A DNA stretch of 34,285 nt, taken from an uncultured Clostridia bacterium. Its GTDB lineage: Bacteria; Bacillota; Clostridia; Oscillospirales; Ruminococcaceae. Under the pieces are notes generated by a model. The model saw only the letters and a list, made by a program, of their open reading frames with translations, did no database searches and was not told the origin of the DNA. The stretch is taken from the NCBI GenBank assembly GCA_947631575.1, contig CANRLW010000013.1, positions 1-34,285 of the forward strand. The letters are read 5' to 3'. Each line of letters starts with the position of its first letter. The first letter of the stretch is position 1. A program made the translations under genes and the position numbers. Shown in pieces: positions 7,151 through 14,850 of this stretch.

Positions 7151-8560
7151 ATGCGAAAAACCCCGATACTGCTTGTCATTATCCTCGCGCTGACTAACTT
7201 TTGCGGGTGCGCCGATACTCCGCAAGATTACACCGAACCATCTCAAACCATGTCGGGAGATACGTCAAGTGCGGAATCGTCAGACGTACCGCAAAAGGAG
7301 CAAATTGAGTGTATGCAGACAGAAACCTACTATTTGGGAACAGAGGACAGAATTCTCGCTTATATACCGAACTGCGTTAAGGACAGCGCGGACGGAACTG
7401 TGCCGCTGGTGCTGAATTTACACTGGACGAGCGGAACGCCCGAAGAACAGGTGTCGGAAAACGGGTGGCTCCCCGTTTCCGAAAAAGAGGGTTTTCTGAT
7501 GATTGCGCCCTTTTATGACAGCTACGACAGCGTGTATAATCATACCGACTATTTTGCCGACATTGTCCGCGACGCATTTGAGCGTTACCCGATAATTGAC
7601 AAAAGCCGCGTGTATGTGACGGGCTTTTCCAACGGCGGAGCGGCTGCTGTCGCGCTGACAGACCAATACCCCGAACTGTTTGCCGCTATCGCTCCGCAGG
7701 GTTGGATGGTAGGAATGCGAAATTTCAGGACAAAGGGCGCGGATTACGATATGCCGTTTCAAATTATCCAAGGAACGGACGAATACACCTACGCCACGGA
7801 CAGCGGAGCCATGGCTATTATGCGCGACGAGCAGGAGGCGCTGTCTGACCTTATGCTGTTCAATGAAATGGCGGAGGAATCTTTCACGCCGGATTACGAT
7901 GTTACTCCGTACTGGGGTTATCCCGCATCTTCCGCGGAAGTTCTGCAATTTGATCGAAAAGACTGGACGGTATCGAACTACCGCAAAGACGGTTACACCG
8001 TTCCGTTCGGGCAGCTTATTCTGGTGCAGGACGGTATTCATTGGGCAAGAAAGCCTCACGCACAGCTTGCGTGGGATTTTATGAAACACTTTCGCAGAAA
8101 CGAACAGGGCGAAATTGTGGAAATCGGTGAGGAAACGGATATGATTGATTTTTCGGATTTTCCAAATGTGGAGCTGATAAACGCTGACCTTGACGGTATG
8201 ACCGAAGAACAGCTTTCGGTGCTGTATCAGCAGGCGCGGTATTGTCAGGCTATGACCGACGCAGACACCGATACGCTTAGGAAGCTTGTTTCGGAAAATA
8301 CGACCTTCACCCACATGAGCGGGCGACAGCAGACGCGCGAGGAGTATTTCGCGGACATTGAAAACGGCGAACTGCAATATTTCACGATAGGCATTGACAG
8401 CCCGACCGTCACGGTGAGCGGTAACTCCGCGAGCGTCACGTTTACCTCGGTGCTAAACGCCAACGCTTACGGCGCGAGGGGCACTTACCGCATGAGCGGA
8501 ACGCATTTTTGGGAGAAGCAAAACAGCAAATGGATTGCCGTAAACAAGCCGAATGAATAA
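7151..8560 (+). CDS. Exported alpha/beta-hydrolase (esterase/PHB-depolymerase-like) fused to an NTF2/SnoaL-like domain
   Basis: Signal peptide with probable lipidation at Cys20 (FCGC, a weak lipobox), then a low-complexity linker to about 50. Residues ~60-330 are an alpha/beta-hydrolase related to the PHB-depolymerase/feruloyl-esterase group: oxyanion-side strand LVLNLHWTSG, nucleophile motif GFSNGG (Ser160), IIQGTDEYTY with the acid region, and the late His in QDGIHWAR. Residues ~355-469 form a small NTF2-like (SnoaL/DUF4440) domain: EEQLSVLYQQARYCQAMTDAD, HMSGRQQTREEYF and a final WIAVN strand. The 469-aa two-domain layout is unusual for either family. No strong ribosome site is visible 14 nt after the acetyltransferase, so it may depend on translational coupling. 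Confidence 0.75.
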   Translation: MRKTPILLVIILALTNFCGCADTPQDYTEPSQTMSGDTSSAESSDVPQKEQIECMQTETYYLGTEDRILAYIPNCVKDSADGTVPLVLNLHWTSGTPEEQVSENGWLPVSEKEGFLMIAPFYDSYDSVYNHTDYFADIVRDAFERYPIIDKSRVYVTGFSNGGAAAVALTDQYPELFAAIAPQGWMVGMRNFRTKGADYDMPFQIIQGTDEYTYATDSGAMAIMRDEQEALSDLMLFNEMAEESFTPDYDVTPYWGYPASSAEVLQFDRKDWTVSNYRKDGYTVPFGQLILVQDGIHWARKPHAQLAWDFMKHFRRNEQGEIVEIGEETDMIDFSDFPNVELINADLDGMTEEQLSVLYQQARYCQAMTDADTDTLRKLVSENTTFTHMSGRQQTREEYFADIENGELQYFTIGIDSPTVTVSGNSASVTFTSVLNANAYGARGTYRMSGTHFWEKQNSKWIAVNKPNE

Positions 8561-8572
8561 GGAGGAAATATC

Positions 8573-9427
8573 ATGATTTTAGACAGAAACGAAAACAAAG
8601 AAGTCGTTGTCCTTTTGGGCGCGGGAAGTATGGGAACGGCTATCGTCCGCCGAATTGCCGCGGGCAAGAAGATTTTACTCGGCGACATCAGCGAAACGGC
8701 TCTGGAGCGCGTTTCACACGAGTTCACCTACAGCGGATATGATGTCGAAACACAAATTGTAGACGCTTGTGATGAGCAGTCAATCAAGGCGTTCGCGCAG
8801 AAAGCCGCATCTCTCGGTCCTGTAAAGTATTATATTCACACGGCGGGCGCGTCGCCAAGCCAGGCAACTCCCGAACACATCATCAAGCTCGACCTAATCG
8901 GTACTTCCTACGCGATTGACGCATTCGGAGAGGTTATGACGAGGGGCGGCGCAGGATTGATTGTTTCAAGTCAGACGGGTTATATGCCTCATGCGCTCAC
9001 CGCCGAGGACGAATACGCGCTTGCTATGACTCCGACGGCGCAGCTTGCCTCGCTGCCTTGCCTTGACGGTTCGAAAACGCCGAATTCGGGCGCGGCATAT
9101 ATTGTTTCAAAACGCGCAAATCAGCTCCGTGTCCGCACGGCTGCAGCTACAACGTGGGCTGAACGCGGCGCGAGAATTAACTCCATCAGCCCCGGAATTA
9201 TCGTAACTCAGCTTGCCTACGACGAGTTCAACTCCCCCGGAAACACTTATCAGAACATGATAGACTGCTCCGCGGTGCGCCGTGCGGGAACGTCCGACGA
9301 AATCGCGGCGGCAGGTACGTTTTTGTTGTCTGCTGACGCGGGATTTATCTCGGGAACGGATCTGCTGATTGACGGCGGCGTTATCGCGGCTTTGAAAAGC
9401 GGGAAGTTTGACCTTCAAGTGAGGTAG
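8573..9427 (+). CDS. SDR-family NAD(P)-dependent oxidoreductase
   Basis: Short-chain dehydrogenase/reductase, 284 aa. The Rossmann nucleotide loop is a variant, LLGAGSMGTAI (residues 15-24), rather than TGxxxGxG. LGDIS after beta-2 suggests NAD preference. HTAGAS (89-94) replaces NNAG. The active-site pair YIVSK gives Tyr176 and Lys180 with Ser132/133 upstream, and SPGIIVTQLA and GTDLLIDGG are the standard C-terminal SDR elements. A 40-residue insertion (residues ~137-172) lies between the catalytic Ser and Tyr. AAGGAGG precedes the ATG, 12 nt after the hydrolase stop. The substrate is unknown. Confidence 0.9.
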   Translation: MILDRNENKEVVVLLGAGSMGTAIVRRIAAGKKILLGDISETALERVSHEFTYSGYDVETQIVDACDEQSIKAFAQKAASLGPVKYYIHTAGASPSQATPEHIIKLDLIGTSYAIDAFGEVMTRGGAGLIVSSQTGYMPHALTAEDEYALAMTPTAQLASLPCLDGSKTPNSGAAYIVSKRANQLRVRTAAATTWAERGARINSISPGIIVTQLAYDEFNSPGNTYQNMIDCSAVRRAGTSDEIAAAGTFLLSADAGFISGTDLLIDGGVIAALKSGKFDLQVR

Positions 9428-9431
9428 TTAA

Positions 9432-10442
9432 ATGAAAAAAGTTTTTGCATTGATTTGCACATTCGCGCTTACGTTTAGTCTGACTGCCTGCGAAAATTCC
9501 GAAAGTTCCTACAACTCTGAAAATCCCGTTGTTTCCACGTCAAGTGAAAGCAGTTCAACTTCGGAAAATTCTTCCGAAAGCGAAACTTCGGATATTTCGG
9601 AAAACGTCGGCGAATTTGACCTTGAAAACGGAACTGTTCTTCTGAACAGCGGCTATACAATGCCAATTCTCGGTATCGGTACTTTTACTTTAAGCAACGA
9701 GGAAGCTGAAAATTCCGTGTACTGGGCATTGCGCGACGGTTTCCGCCTGATAGATACCGCGCGGATATACGGAAACGAGGAGGGCGTTGGCAGGGGTATA
9801 CAAAGAGCGATTGACGAGGGTATCTGCACAAGAGAGGAAATTTTCGTTACAACTAAAATGTGGACTTCTGATTACAGCAACGGTGAAAATGCAATTGACG
9901 CGTCGCTGGAACGGCTGGGACTTGATTATATTGATCTGATGATTTTGCACCACTCTCAGCCGTCGAATGATGTTGACGCATATAAGGCAATGGAACAGGC
10001 GGTAAATGACGGAAAACTGCGCTCCATAGGACTTTCAAATTATTATGAACCCGACGACTTTGACCGTCTGGTAAGCGCCGTGACCATAACTCCCGCGCTT
10101 TTGCAAAATGAAACGCACCCATATCATCAAAGCGCGGAGGTGAAGTCGCATATTGCACAGTACGGCACGGTTTTAGAGTCATGGTTTCCGCTTGGCGGCA
10201 GAGGGAACACGCAAACTCTGTTTAATGATGAAACGATTTCCAAAATAGCCGCCGACCACGGCAAATCTTCCGCACAAGTCATTATCCGCTGGCACTTGCA
10301 GGCAGGAAACATTGCAATCCCCGGCTCAAGCAACGAGGCGCATATTGCGGAGGATCACGAGGTCTTTGACTTTGAACTTTCCGATGAAGAAATGCGGCAG
10401 ATGACAGCACTCGACAAAAACGAGCGGTTTGCAGATTATTAA
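9432..10442 (+). CDS. Lipoprotein aldo/keto reductase
   Basis: AKR-superfamily enzyme carrying an N-terminal type II signal peptide (MKK, hydrophobic core, lipobox LTAC with Cys20) and a Ser/Glu-rich linker to about 62. The TIM-barrel part (residues ~63-336) keeps the complete AKR tetrad: Asp108 in LIDTA, Tyr113 in IYGNE, Lys142 in TTKMW, His173 in ILHHSQP. It also keeps the cofactor motif IPGSSNEAHI, in which the Arg normally binding the NADPH phosphate is absent near this position. Its closest relative in the window is the cytosolic AKR at 10988. NAD(P)H is not available outside the membrane, so either the protein uses another cofactor source or has a non-catalytic role. The gene lies 4 nt after the SDR stop. 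Confidence 0.87.
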   Translation: MKKVFALICTFALTFSLTACENSESSYNSENPVVSTSSESSSTSENSSESETSDISENVGEFDLENGTVLLNSGYTMPILGIGTFTLSNEEAENSVYWALRDGFRLIDTARIYGNEEGVGRGIQRAIDEGICTREEIFVTTKMWTSDYSNGENAIDASLERLGLDYIDLMILHHSQPSNDVDAYKAMEQAVNDGKLRSIGLSNYYEPDDFDRLVSAVTITPALLQNETHPYHQSAEVKSHIAQYGTVLESWFPLGGRGNTQTLFNDETISKIAADHGKSSAQVIIRWHLQAGNIAIPGSSNEAHIAEDHEVFDFELSDEEMRQMTALDKNERFADY

Positions 10443-10455
10443 AAAGGAGGACATT

Positions 10456-10977
10456 ATGTCAAAAATTTTAATCGCATACTTTTCCCACGCGGGGCAGAAT
10501 TATTCCCACGGTGGAATAAAAAATCTGAAAGTCGGCAACACCGAAGTTGTTGCAAAGAAGCTTCACGCAATGTTAGACAGCGACCTGTTTTATATTGACA
10601 CGGTGTCAAAATACCCCGACGACCACATGAAGAAAATCGCGATTGCAAAACGCGAATTTGAGCAGAACGCCCGTCCCGAACTTACCGCGAAGGTGGAAAA
10701 TATGGGCGATTATGACACGGTAATTCTCGCGTTTCCGAACTGGTGGACAACTATGCCTATGGCGTTGTTTACGTTTCTGGAAAGCTATGATTTTTCGGGC
10801 AAGACAATCTGTCCGCTTATCACTCACGGCGGCAGCGGTTTTTCAAATTCTCTCAGGGATATTGCAAAATTATGCCCGACCGCGAAAATCACCGAAGGGC
10901 TTGCAATTAACGGCGATTACGTTGCGGCTTGCGATAACGACCTTGAAAAATGGGTAAAGAAAATAGGATTAAAATAG
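10456..10977 (+). CDS. Cytosolic flavodoxin
   Basis: 173-aa single-domain flavodoxin with no signal peptide. MSKILIAYFSHAGQNYS, then VGNTEVVAKKL (FMN phosphate region), YDTVILAFPNWWTTMP and ITHGGSGFSNS are the FMN-contacting segments. AAAGGAGG sits before the ATG at 10456. It is a clear paralogue of the lipoprotein flavodoxin at 5862; the region encoding YDFSGKTI...THGGSG is close to identical in DNA. It probably carries electrons for, or from, the reductases encoded on either side. Confidence 0.92.
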   Translation: MSKILIAYFSHAGQNYSHGGIKNLKVGNTEVVAKKLHAMLDSDLFYIDTVSKYPDDHMKKIAIAKREFEQNARPELTAKVENMGDYDTVILAFPNWWTTMPMALFTFLESYDFSGKTICPLITHGGSGFSNSLRDIAKLCPTAKITEGLAINGDYVAACDNDLEKWVKKIGLK

Positions 10978-10987
10978 GAGGTTTTTT

Positions 10988-11842
10988 ATGGAACAGACAT
11001 TTCTTACACTTAACAACGGGCTGAAAATACCTCAGTTCGGCATGGGCGTTTATATGGTGCCCGAGGGCGAGCAAACCAAACAGGCGTGCCTTTCTGCTCT
11101 GAATATGGGCTACCGTCATATTGACACCGCACACGCCTATCAGAACGAGCGCAGCGTTGGTGCGGCTGTACGTGAGAGCGGTATTCCGCGCGAGGAAATC
11201 TGGGTTACCTCGAAACTCTGGCCTTCGGAGTACGGCGAGGGAAAGACTATGGCGGGCATTGACAAAATGCTCTCACGGCTGAATATAGGTTACATTGACC
11301 TGTTGCTTTTGCATCAGCAAGTCGGCGATTATATGGGCGCTTGGCGCGATATGGAAAAGGCTGTGAAGCTTGGTAAGGTGCGCTCTATCGGGCTTTCCAA
11401 CTTTGAATCCGAGCGGTTAGAGGAGGTCTGCGAGGCGGCGACTATCAAGCCTGCCGCGCTGCAGGTCGAATGTCACCCGTATTTTCAGCAGAACGAGCTT
11501 AAAAAGCGCGTTGCAAAATACGGCACTGTTATCGAAAGCTGGTATCCCATAGGTCACGGCGACAAGGGACTGATTAACGAGCCTGTTTTCACTCGGCTTG
11601 CGGAAAAATACGGAAAGAGCAATGTTCAAATTATTCTTCGCTGGCATATTCAGGCAGGCAATGTTATCTTCCCGAAGTCTACAAATCCTCAGCATATCCG
11701 CGATAATTTCGACATTTTCGACTTTGAACTTACCGCAGAGGAAATGGCAGAGATTGCAAAACTTGACTGCGGAAAGCGGTTTTATACTGCGACTCTGGCA
11801 GAGCAGGAACGCAACTTTTCGGGGTGGGCTCCTGCGGATTGA
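10988..11842 (+). CDS. Aldo/keto reductase (2,5-diketo-D-gluconate reductase-like)
   Basis: 284-aa cytosolic AKR, a typical AKR5-like size. The tetrad is visible: Asp46 (RHIDTA), Tyr51 (HAYQNE), Lys76 (TSKLW), His109 (LLLHQQ). The NADPH motif FPKSTNPQHIRDNF is intact, unlike the lipoprotein copy. Expected reaction: NADPH-dependent reduction of small aldehydes or ketones. AGGAGG lies upstream, 10 nt after the flavodoxin stop. Confidence 0.93.
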   Translation: MEQTFLTLNNGLKIPQFGMGVYMVPEGEQTKQACLSALNMGYRHIDTAHAYQNERSVGAAVRESGIPREEIWVTSKLWPSEYGEGKTMAGIDKMLSRLNIGYIDLLLLHQQVGDYMGAWRDMEKAVKLGKVRSIGLSNFESERLEEVCEAATIKPAALQVECHPYFQQNELKKRVAKYGTVIESWYPIGHGDKGLINEPVFTRLAEKYGKSNVQIILRWHIQAGNVIFPKSTNPQHIRDNFDIFDFELTAEEMAEIAKLDCGKRFYTATLAEQERNFSGWAPAD

Positions 11843-11860
11843 CGAAAGGGAGTTAAGAAC

Positions 11861-12361
11861 ATGAAAAAGACGCTTATCGTTTACTATTCGTGGTCGAACG
11901 GGAATACGGAGAAAATTGCGAAAATGCTGCAAAAAGCGACAGATGCGGACATTGCGAAAATCGAAACAGTAAAACCATACGAGGGCAGTTATCAGGACGT
12001 TGTAGACCAAGGACAACGGGAGGTTGAAAGCGGTTTTCAGCCGGAAATCAAACCCTTGCCGTACTCCGCCGCCGATTATGACGTGATTGCCATTGGAACG
12101 CCTACATGGTGGTACACAATGGCTCCCGCTGTGCTGACTTATCTGAACAGTCAGGACTGGAGCGGGAAAATTATCGTGCCGTTTATGACGAACGGAGGCT
12201 GGCCGGGTCATGTGATAAAGGATATGCAAAATGCCTGCAAGGGAGCAAAATCCGCTTGTGAAATGCAGATACAGTTTGATTCATCCGGCGGCGACAGTAT
12301 GGAAACACCAGATGCAAAAGTTGAGGAATGGATCGAAAGCGTAAAGAAATTGTGCGAATAA
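11861..12361 (+). CDS. Flavodoxin (third copy)
   Basis: 166-aa flavodoxin, more distant from the other two. The N-terminal KTLIVYYSWSNGNTEKIAKML is a classical FMN-phosphate loop (S-x-G-N-T), followed by YDVIAIGTPTWWYTMAP and FMTNGGWPGH. No signal peptide. The start ATG at 11861 follows AAGGGAG with long spacing. It sits between the AKR and a DUF4405 membrane protein, so it is a candidate donor or acceptor for the membrane step. Confidence 0.92.
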   Translation: MKKTLIVYYSWSNGNTEKIAKMLQKATDADIAKIETVKPYEGSYQDVVDQGQREVESGFQPEIKPLPYSAADYDVIAIGTPTWWYTMAPAVLTYLNSQDWSGKIIVPFMTNGGWPGHVIKDMQNACKGAKSACEMQIQFDSSGGDSMETPDAKVEEWIESVKKLCE

Positions 12362-12388
12362 GCTGTAATGTCAAAATAGGAGAAACAT

Positions 12389-13072
12389 ATGAAAACCCAA
12401 AAGACGCTCAGACTGCTCATAGACACAGCAATGCTTATTCTCCTGCCCCTGCTTATGGCGTACAGCTTAGTAGGCGAGGCGGCGCACGAATGGCTTGGGA
12501 TTGCTATGTTCGCACTGTTTGTCCTGCATCATATCATAAATTTTTCGTGGCTGAAAACGCTTTTCAAGGGCAGATATTCCGCGTACAGAATTTACATGAC
12601 GGTGATAAATGTTCTGCTTTTGGCAGTCATGCTGATGCTGCCCGTCAGCGGGATAATGATGTCAAAGCACATTTTCCGCATTTCGGGCATTGGCGGTCTG
12701 TCGTTCGCGCGGACGGTTCATCTGCTCGCGTCGTATTGGGGATTTATCCTGATGTCGGTTCATGCAGGCAATCATATCGGAGCGCATACAGCAAAGAAAA
12801 AAGCCGTTTCTGTCGTTTTTCGGATAATTGCAGTTGTAGTGTCAATTTACGGCGCATACGCATTCGTAAAACGCGATATATCCTCTTATCTGTTCTTGAA
12901 AAATCAGTTTGTTTTCTTTGATTTCGGACAGCCTAGACTGTGGTTCTTTGCGGATTTCACGTCAATGATTTGCCTGTTTGCCTGCGTTGGCGCGGTTATT
13001 TCAAAAGGTCTGAAAATGCTTGATAAATTAAAACGTAAGGAGAACAAAGATGGACAGACTAAGCGAAATTGA
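12389..13072 (+). CDS. DUF4405 (cytochrome b-like) membrane protein
   Basis: 227-aa membrane protein with about five to six hydrophobic helices: residues ~8-28, 35-55, 72-95, 112-130, 143-162, 190-212. It matches DUF4405-type proteins, thought to resemble b-type cytochrome/ferric-reductase membrane domains. Conserved histidines suitable as haem ligands are visible in VLHHIINFSW, TVHLLASYW and SVHAGNHIGAH. AGGAGA precedes the ATG. Placed between flavodoxins and an Fe-S protein, it is the obvious candidate to move electrons across the membrane to the lipoprotein redox enzymes; that is inference. Confidence 0.8.
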   Translation: MKTQKTLRLLIDTAMLILLPLLMAYSLVGEAAHEWLGIAMFALFVLHHIINFSWLKTLFKGRYSAYRIYMTVINVLLLAVMLMLPVSGIMMSKHIFRISGIGGLSFARTVHLLASYWGFILMSVHAGNHIGAHTAKKKAVSVVFRIIAVVVSIYGAYAFVKRDISSYLFLKNQFVFFDFGQPRLWFFADFTSMICLFACVGAVISKGLKMLDKLKRKENKDGQTKRN

Positions 13073-13313
13073 CCTGCAAACCTGTTCCCGGTGCGGAAAA
13101 TGCAGAGCAGTTTGTCCGGCAGGGATCGACATTCCGAATGTTTTGCGATTATACAAAGCTGATTGTACGATTTGTATAGGGCATTCCGCCGCGGAGGATT
13201 GTATCGAGTGCGGAGCTTGTTCGGCGCATTGTGAGAAAGGTTTGCCTGTTAAAGATATTGTTCGTGAAATGGCGATGCTGCGGGGTAAATGTAGGGAACA
13301 ATTTCAATTTTAA
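13050..13313 (+). CDS. Small 2x[4Fe-4S] ferredoxin-like protein, resembling the detached C-terminus of an Fe-S aldo/keto reductase
   Basis: 87 aa with two complete cluster motifs: Cys12, 15, 18, 22 and Cys51, 54, 57, 61. The first half (CSRCGKCRAVCPAGIDIPNVLRLY) closely follows the C-terminal segment of the AKR at 14851 (CTACRYCVSHCPQGLDIPTLLAFY), so it looks like that domain standing alone. AAGGAG precedes the ATG and the start overlaps the DUF4405 gene by 23 nt, which argues for a real, coupled gene. The last nine residues are atypical, and the stop lies 4 nt inside the end of a recombinase remnant on the other strand, so the natural C-terminus may have been lost. Confidence 0.8.
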   Translation: MDRLSEIDLQTCSRCGKCRAVCPAGIDIPNVLRLYKADCTICIGHSAAEDCIECGACSAHCEKGLPVKDIVREMAMLRGKCREQFQF

Positions 13314-13680
13314 AATGCCGGCTCAAATATGATCATCGTACTATCCGCAAAATCCCCGTTCATTTCAAATTGAACGTCCAGCGATTTATCCTCGTTTTGA
13401 TGGACGGTCACGCCGCTCACCAACATTCGGAGGTTTGCATCGGATATTCTTCCCTCGGACAAGATATCGTCAAGCAGCGAAGAAGTGCTTGTCAGAGCCT
13501 GTTGACGTTGTTTGCAAACCTTGTCATACTCGTGGCAGTCGGAGATTTTTTGCTGCAGTTTTGCGATCTCTTTCTCGCGTTTTTCAATCATGCTGTCGTA
13601 GAATTCGGCGCGGGATCTATCCGATATCTTACCCATAATCAAGTCCTCGATTTGCTGTTTCAGCGCGAGGATCTTTCATT
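13310..13680 (-). pseudogene. Remnant of a transposon-type large serine recombinase (C-terminal part)
   Basis: Minus-strand open stretch of about 120 residues from a stop near 13680 to TAA at 13310. It contains coiled-coil ALKQQIEDLIMGKISDRS..., ILSEGRISDANLRMLVSGV and VHQNEDKSLDVQFEMNGDF, the typical C-terminal part (DUF4368-like) of resolvase/recombinase proteins of Clostridial transposons. The catalytic N-terminal domain and the zinc ribbon are missing and an in-frame stop lies just upstream, so it is not functional. Confidence 0.65.
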
Positions 13681-13752
13681 TGAGCATATCGCAGACTTTC
13701 ACTATTGTTAGCATAAAAGGCTTTACCTAACATATCCTGTCCAAAACGTAAA

Positions 13753-13795
13753 TATGGAATGGATTTCCGCCAAAAAAGTGAAAATCCCTTCCATA
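13753..13795. repeat. Inverted repeat hairpin
   Basis: TATGGAATGGATTT (13753-13766) and AAATCCCTTCCATA (13782-13795) pair over 14 bp with one mismatch. Located between the recombinase remnant and the second TetR gene, it could be a remnant element end. No target duplication was seen. Confidence 0.45.
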
Positions 13796-13883
13796 CATAA
13801 TTTCATATTGATTTTTCTTGTCGAACCTTTTTTACACCTTACGAACACTACAAAATTGCGATTTACAGACGATTATGCTACAA

Positions 13884-13928
13884 AAAAGTGCCGCCTCGTT
13901 TTCTGATGAGATGGCACTTTTCATTTTT
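13884..13928. terminator. Bidirectional terminator-like hairpin
   Basis: AAAAGTGCC (13884-13892) and GGCACTTTT (13913-13921) form a perfect 9-bp stem flanked by A and T runs. It lies in 850 bp without an intact gene (13314-14177). Confidence 0.7.
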
Positions 13929-14121
13929 CTGTTTATGGGTTCACCAAACCTTTCAAAATATGAAATTATACTGTTCAATCCCTAATAATTATATTTAACC
14001 CAATAGTTTTTAAGTACATTCTATTGACATACAAAGATATGCGCTTGCCGTCTGCTTTTGTTTATTTTAACAATTATTAGTAGTAAAATATGTGCGTATC
14101 TACAAAAAGGATTAAAAGTCA

Positions 14122-14160
14122 TTGACTTATATTCAATGAATGTGATATAATGAAATCACA
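14122..14160 (+). promoter_or_regulatory. Promoter and candidate operator of the second TetR gene
   Basis: TTGACT (14122-14127), 18-bp spacer, TATAAT (14146-14151). ATTCA-A-TGAAT lies between the boxes, and GTGAT-N8-ATCAC spans the -10, both plausible self-operator half-site pairs. Confidence 0.6.
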
Positions 14161-14177
14161 GGATGAGGGGTGATAAT

Positions 14178-14813
14178 GTGACTAACAGACAGCTTGCCGC
14201 TATGGAAACCAAAAAGAAACTTCTTGAAACGGCAAAAAATATAATATGCGAAAAAGGGCTTATAAACACATCAATCGAGGAGATAACAAAAGCCTGCGGT
14301 GTATCGAACGGCACATTCTATACCTATTTCAAACGCAAGGAAGATGTAGTCTTTGAGTTAAGCCGGGAGATGTATCAGGGAATTTATGAGGAAGCGCAGG
14401 CTCATGACGGTCCCTTTATGGAACGGCTGGTATTTTACATGGTGAATTTCTCCGGACACATTGAACGTGACGGGCTGAAACTCTGTCAGGAATGGGTGCG
14501 GAATACCGTAGACCCTGATCTCGTTGAGACCCCGTACAACAAAAACAAACTCTATATGGATATTGATTCTATGAAGGGTATAATTGAAAAGGGAATTGAG
14601 CGGGGCGAACTGACGGACGATACACCCGTAGACGCGCTCGCCAAAGCACTTGTAGATGTGATCTACGGCGAAATGCTTTGCTGGGATATGTCCGGCGGTG
14701 CATACAGCTTTGAAGAGCGCACAAAAGAATTTTGCAATCTGTTTTTACCGACCATGATACGACCATATATCAGCGAGAGCGATCATGAAAATAGAAACAG
14801 CAGCGTAAAATAA
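14178..14813 (+). CDS. TetR/AcrR family transcriptional regulator (second)
   Basis: 211-aa TetR regulator. HTH region: TSIEEITKACGVSNGTFYTYFKRKEDV, residues ~30-56. The start is set at GTG 14178 because GAGGGGTG sits 5-6 nt upstream; an in-frame ATG at 14163 overlaps that site. It is followed after 37 nt by an Fe-S aldo/keto reductase and a second AKR on the same strand, so it probably controls them together with itself. It is not closely similar to the first TetR outside the HTH. Confidence 0.88.
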   Translation: MTNRQLAAMETKKKLLETAKNIICEKGLINTSIEEITKACGVSNGTFYTYFKRKEDVVFELSREMYQGIYEEAQAHDGPFMERLVFYMVNFSGHIERDGLKLCQEWVRNTVDPDLVETPYNKNKLYMDIDSMKGIIEKGIERGELTDDTPVDALAKALVDVIYGEMLCWDMSGGAYSFEERTKEFCNLFLPTMIRPYISESDHENRNSSVK

Positions 14814-14850
14814 CTGTAAGACTTATATGGATTGACAAGGAGGAGAACTT

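Noticed and set aside
7418-8377. 319-codon minus-strand ORF
   Set aside because: Antisense to the hydrolase gene; Arg/Val/His-rich low-plausibility translation without domain motifs or ribosome site.
11417-12229. 270-codon minus-strand ORF over an AKR and a flavodoxin
   Set aside because: Covers two well-supported genes on the other strand and has no recognisable domain.
12328-12921. 197-codon plus-strand ORF overlapping the DUF4405 gene
   Set aside because: Wrong-frame reading; the Cys/Arg/Ser-rich product has no family features, while the DUF4405 frame has helices and a ribosome site.
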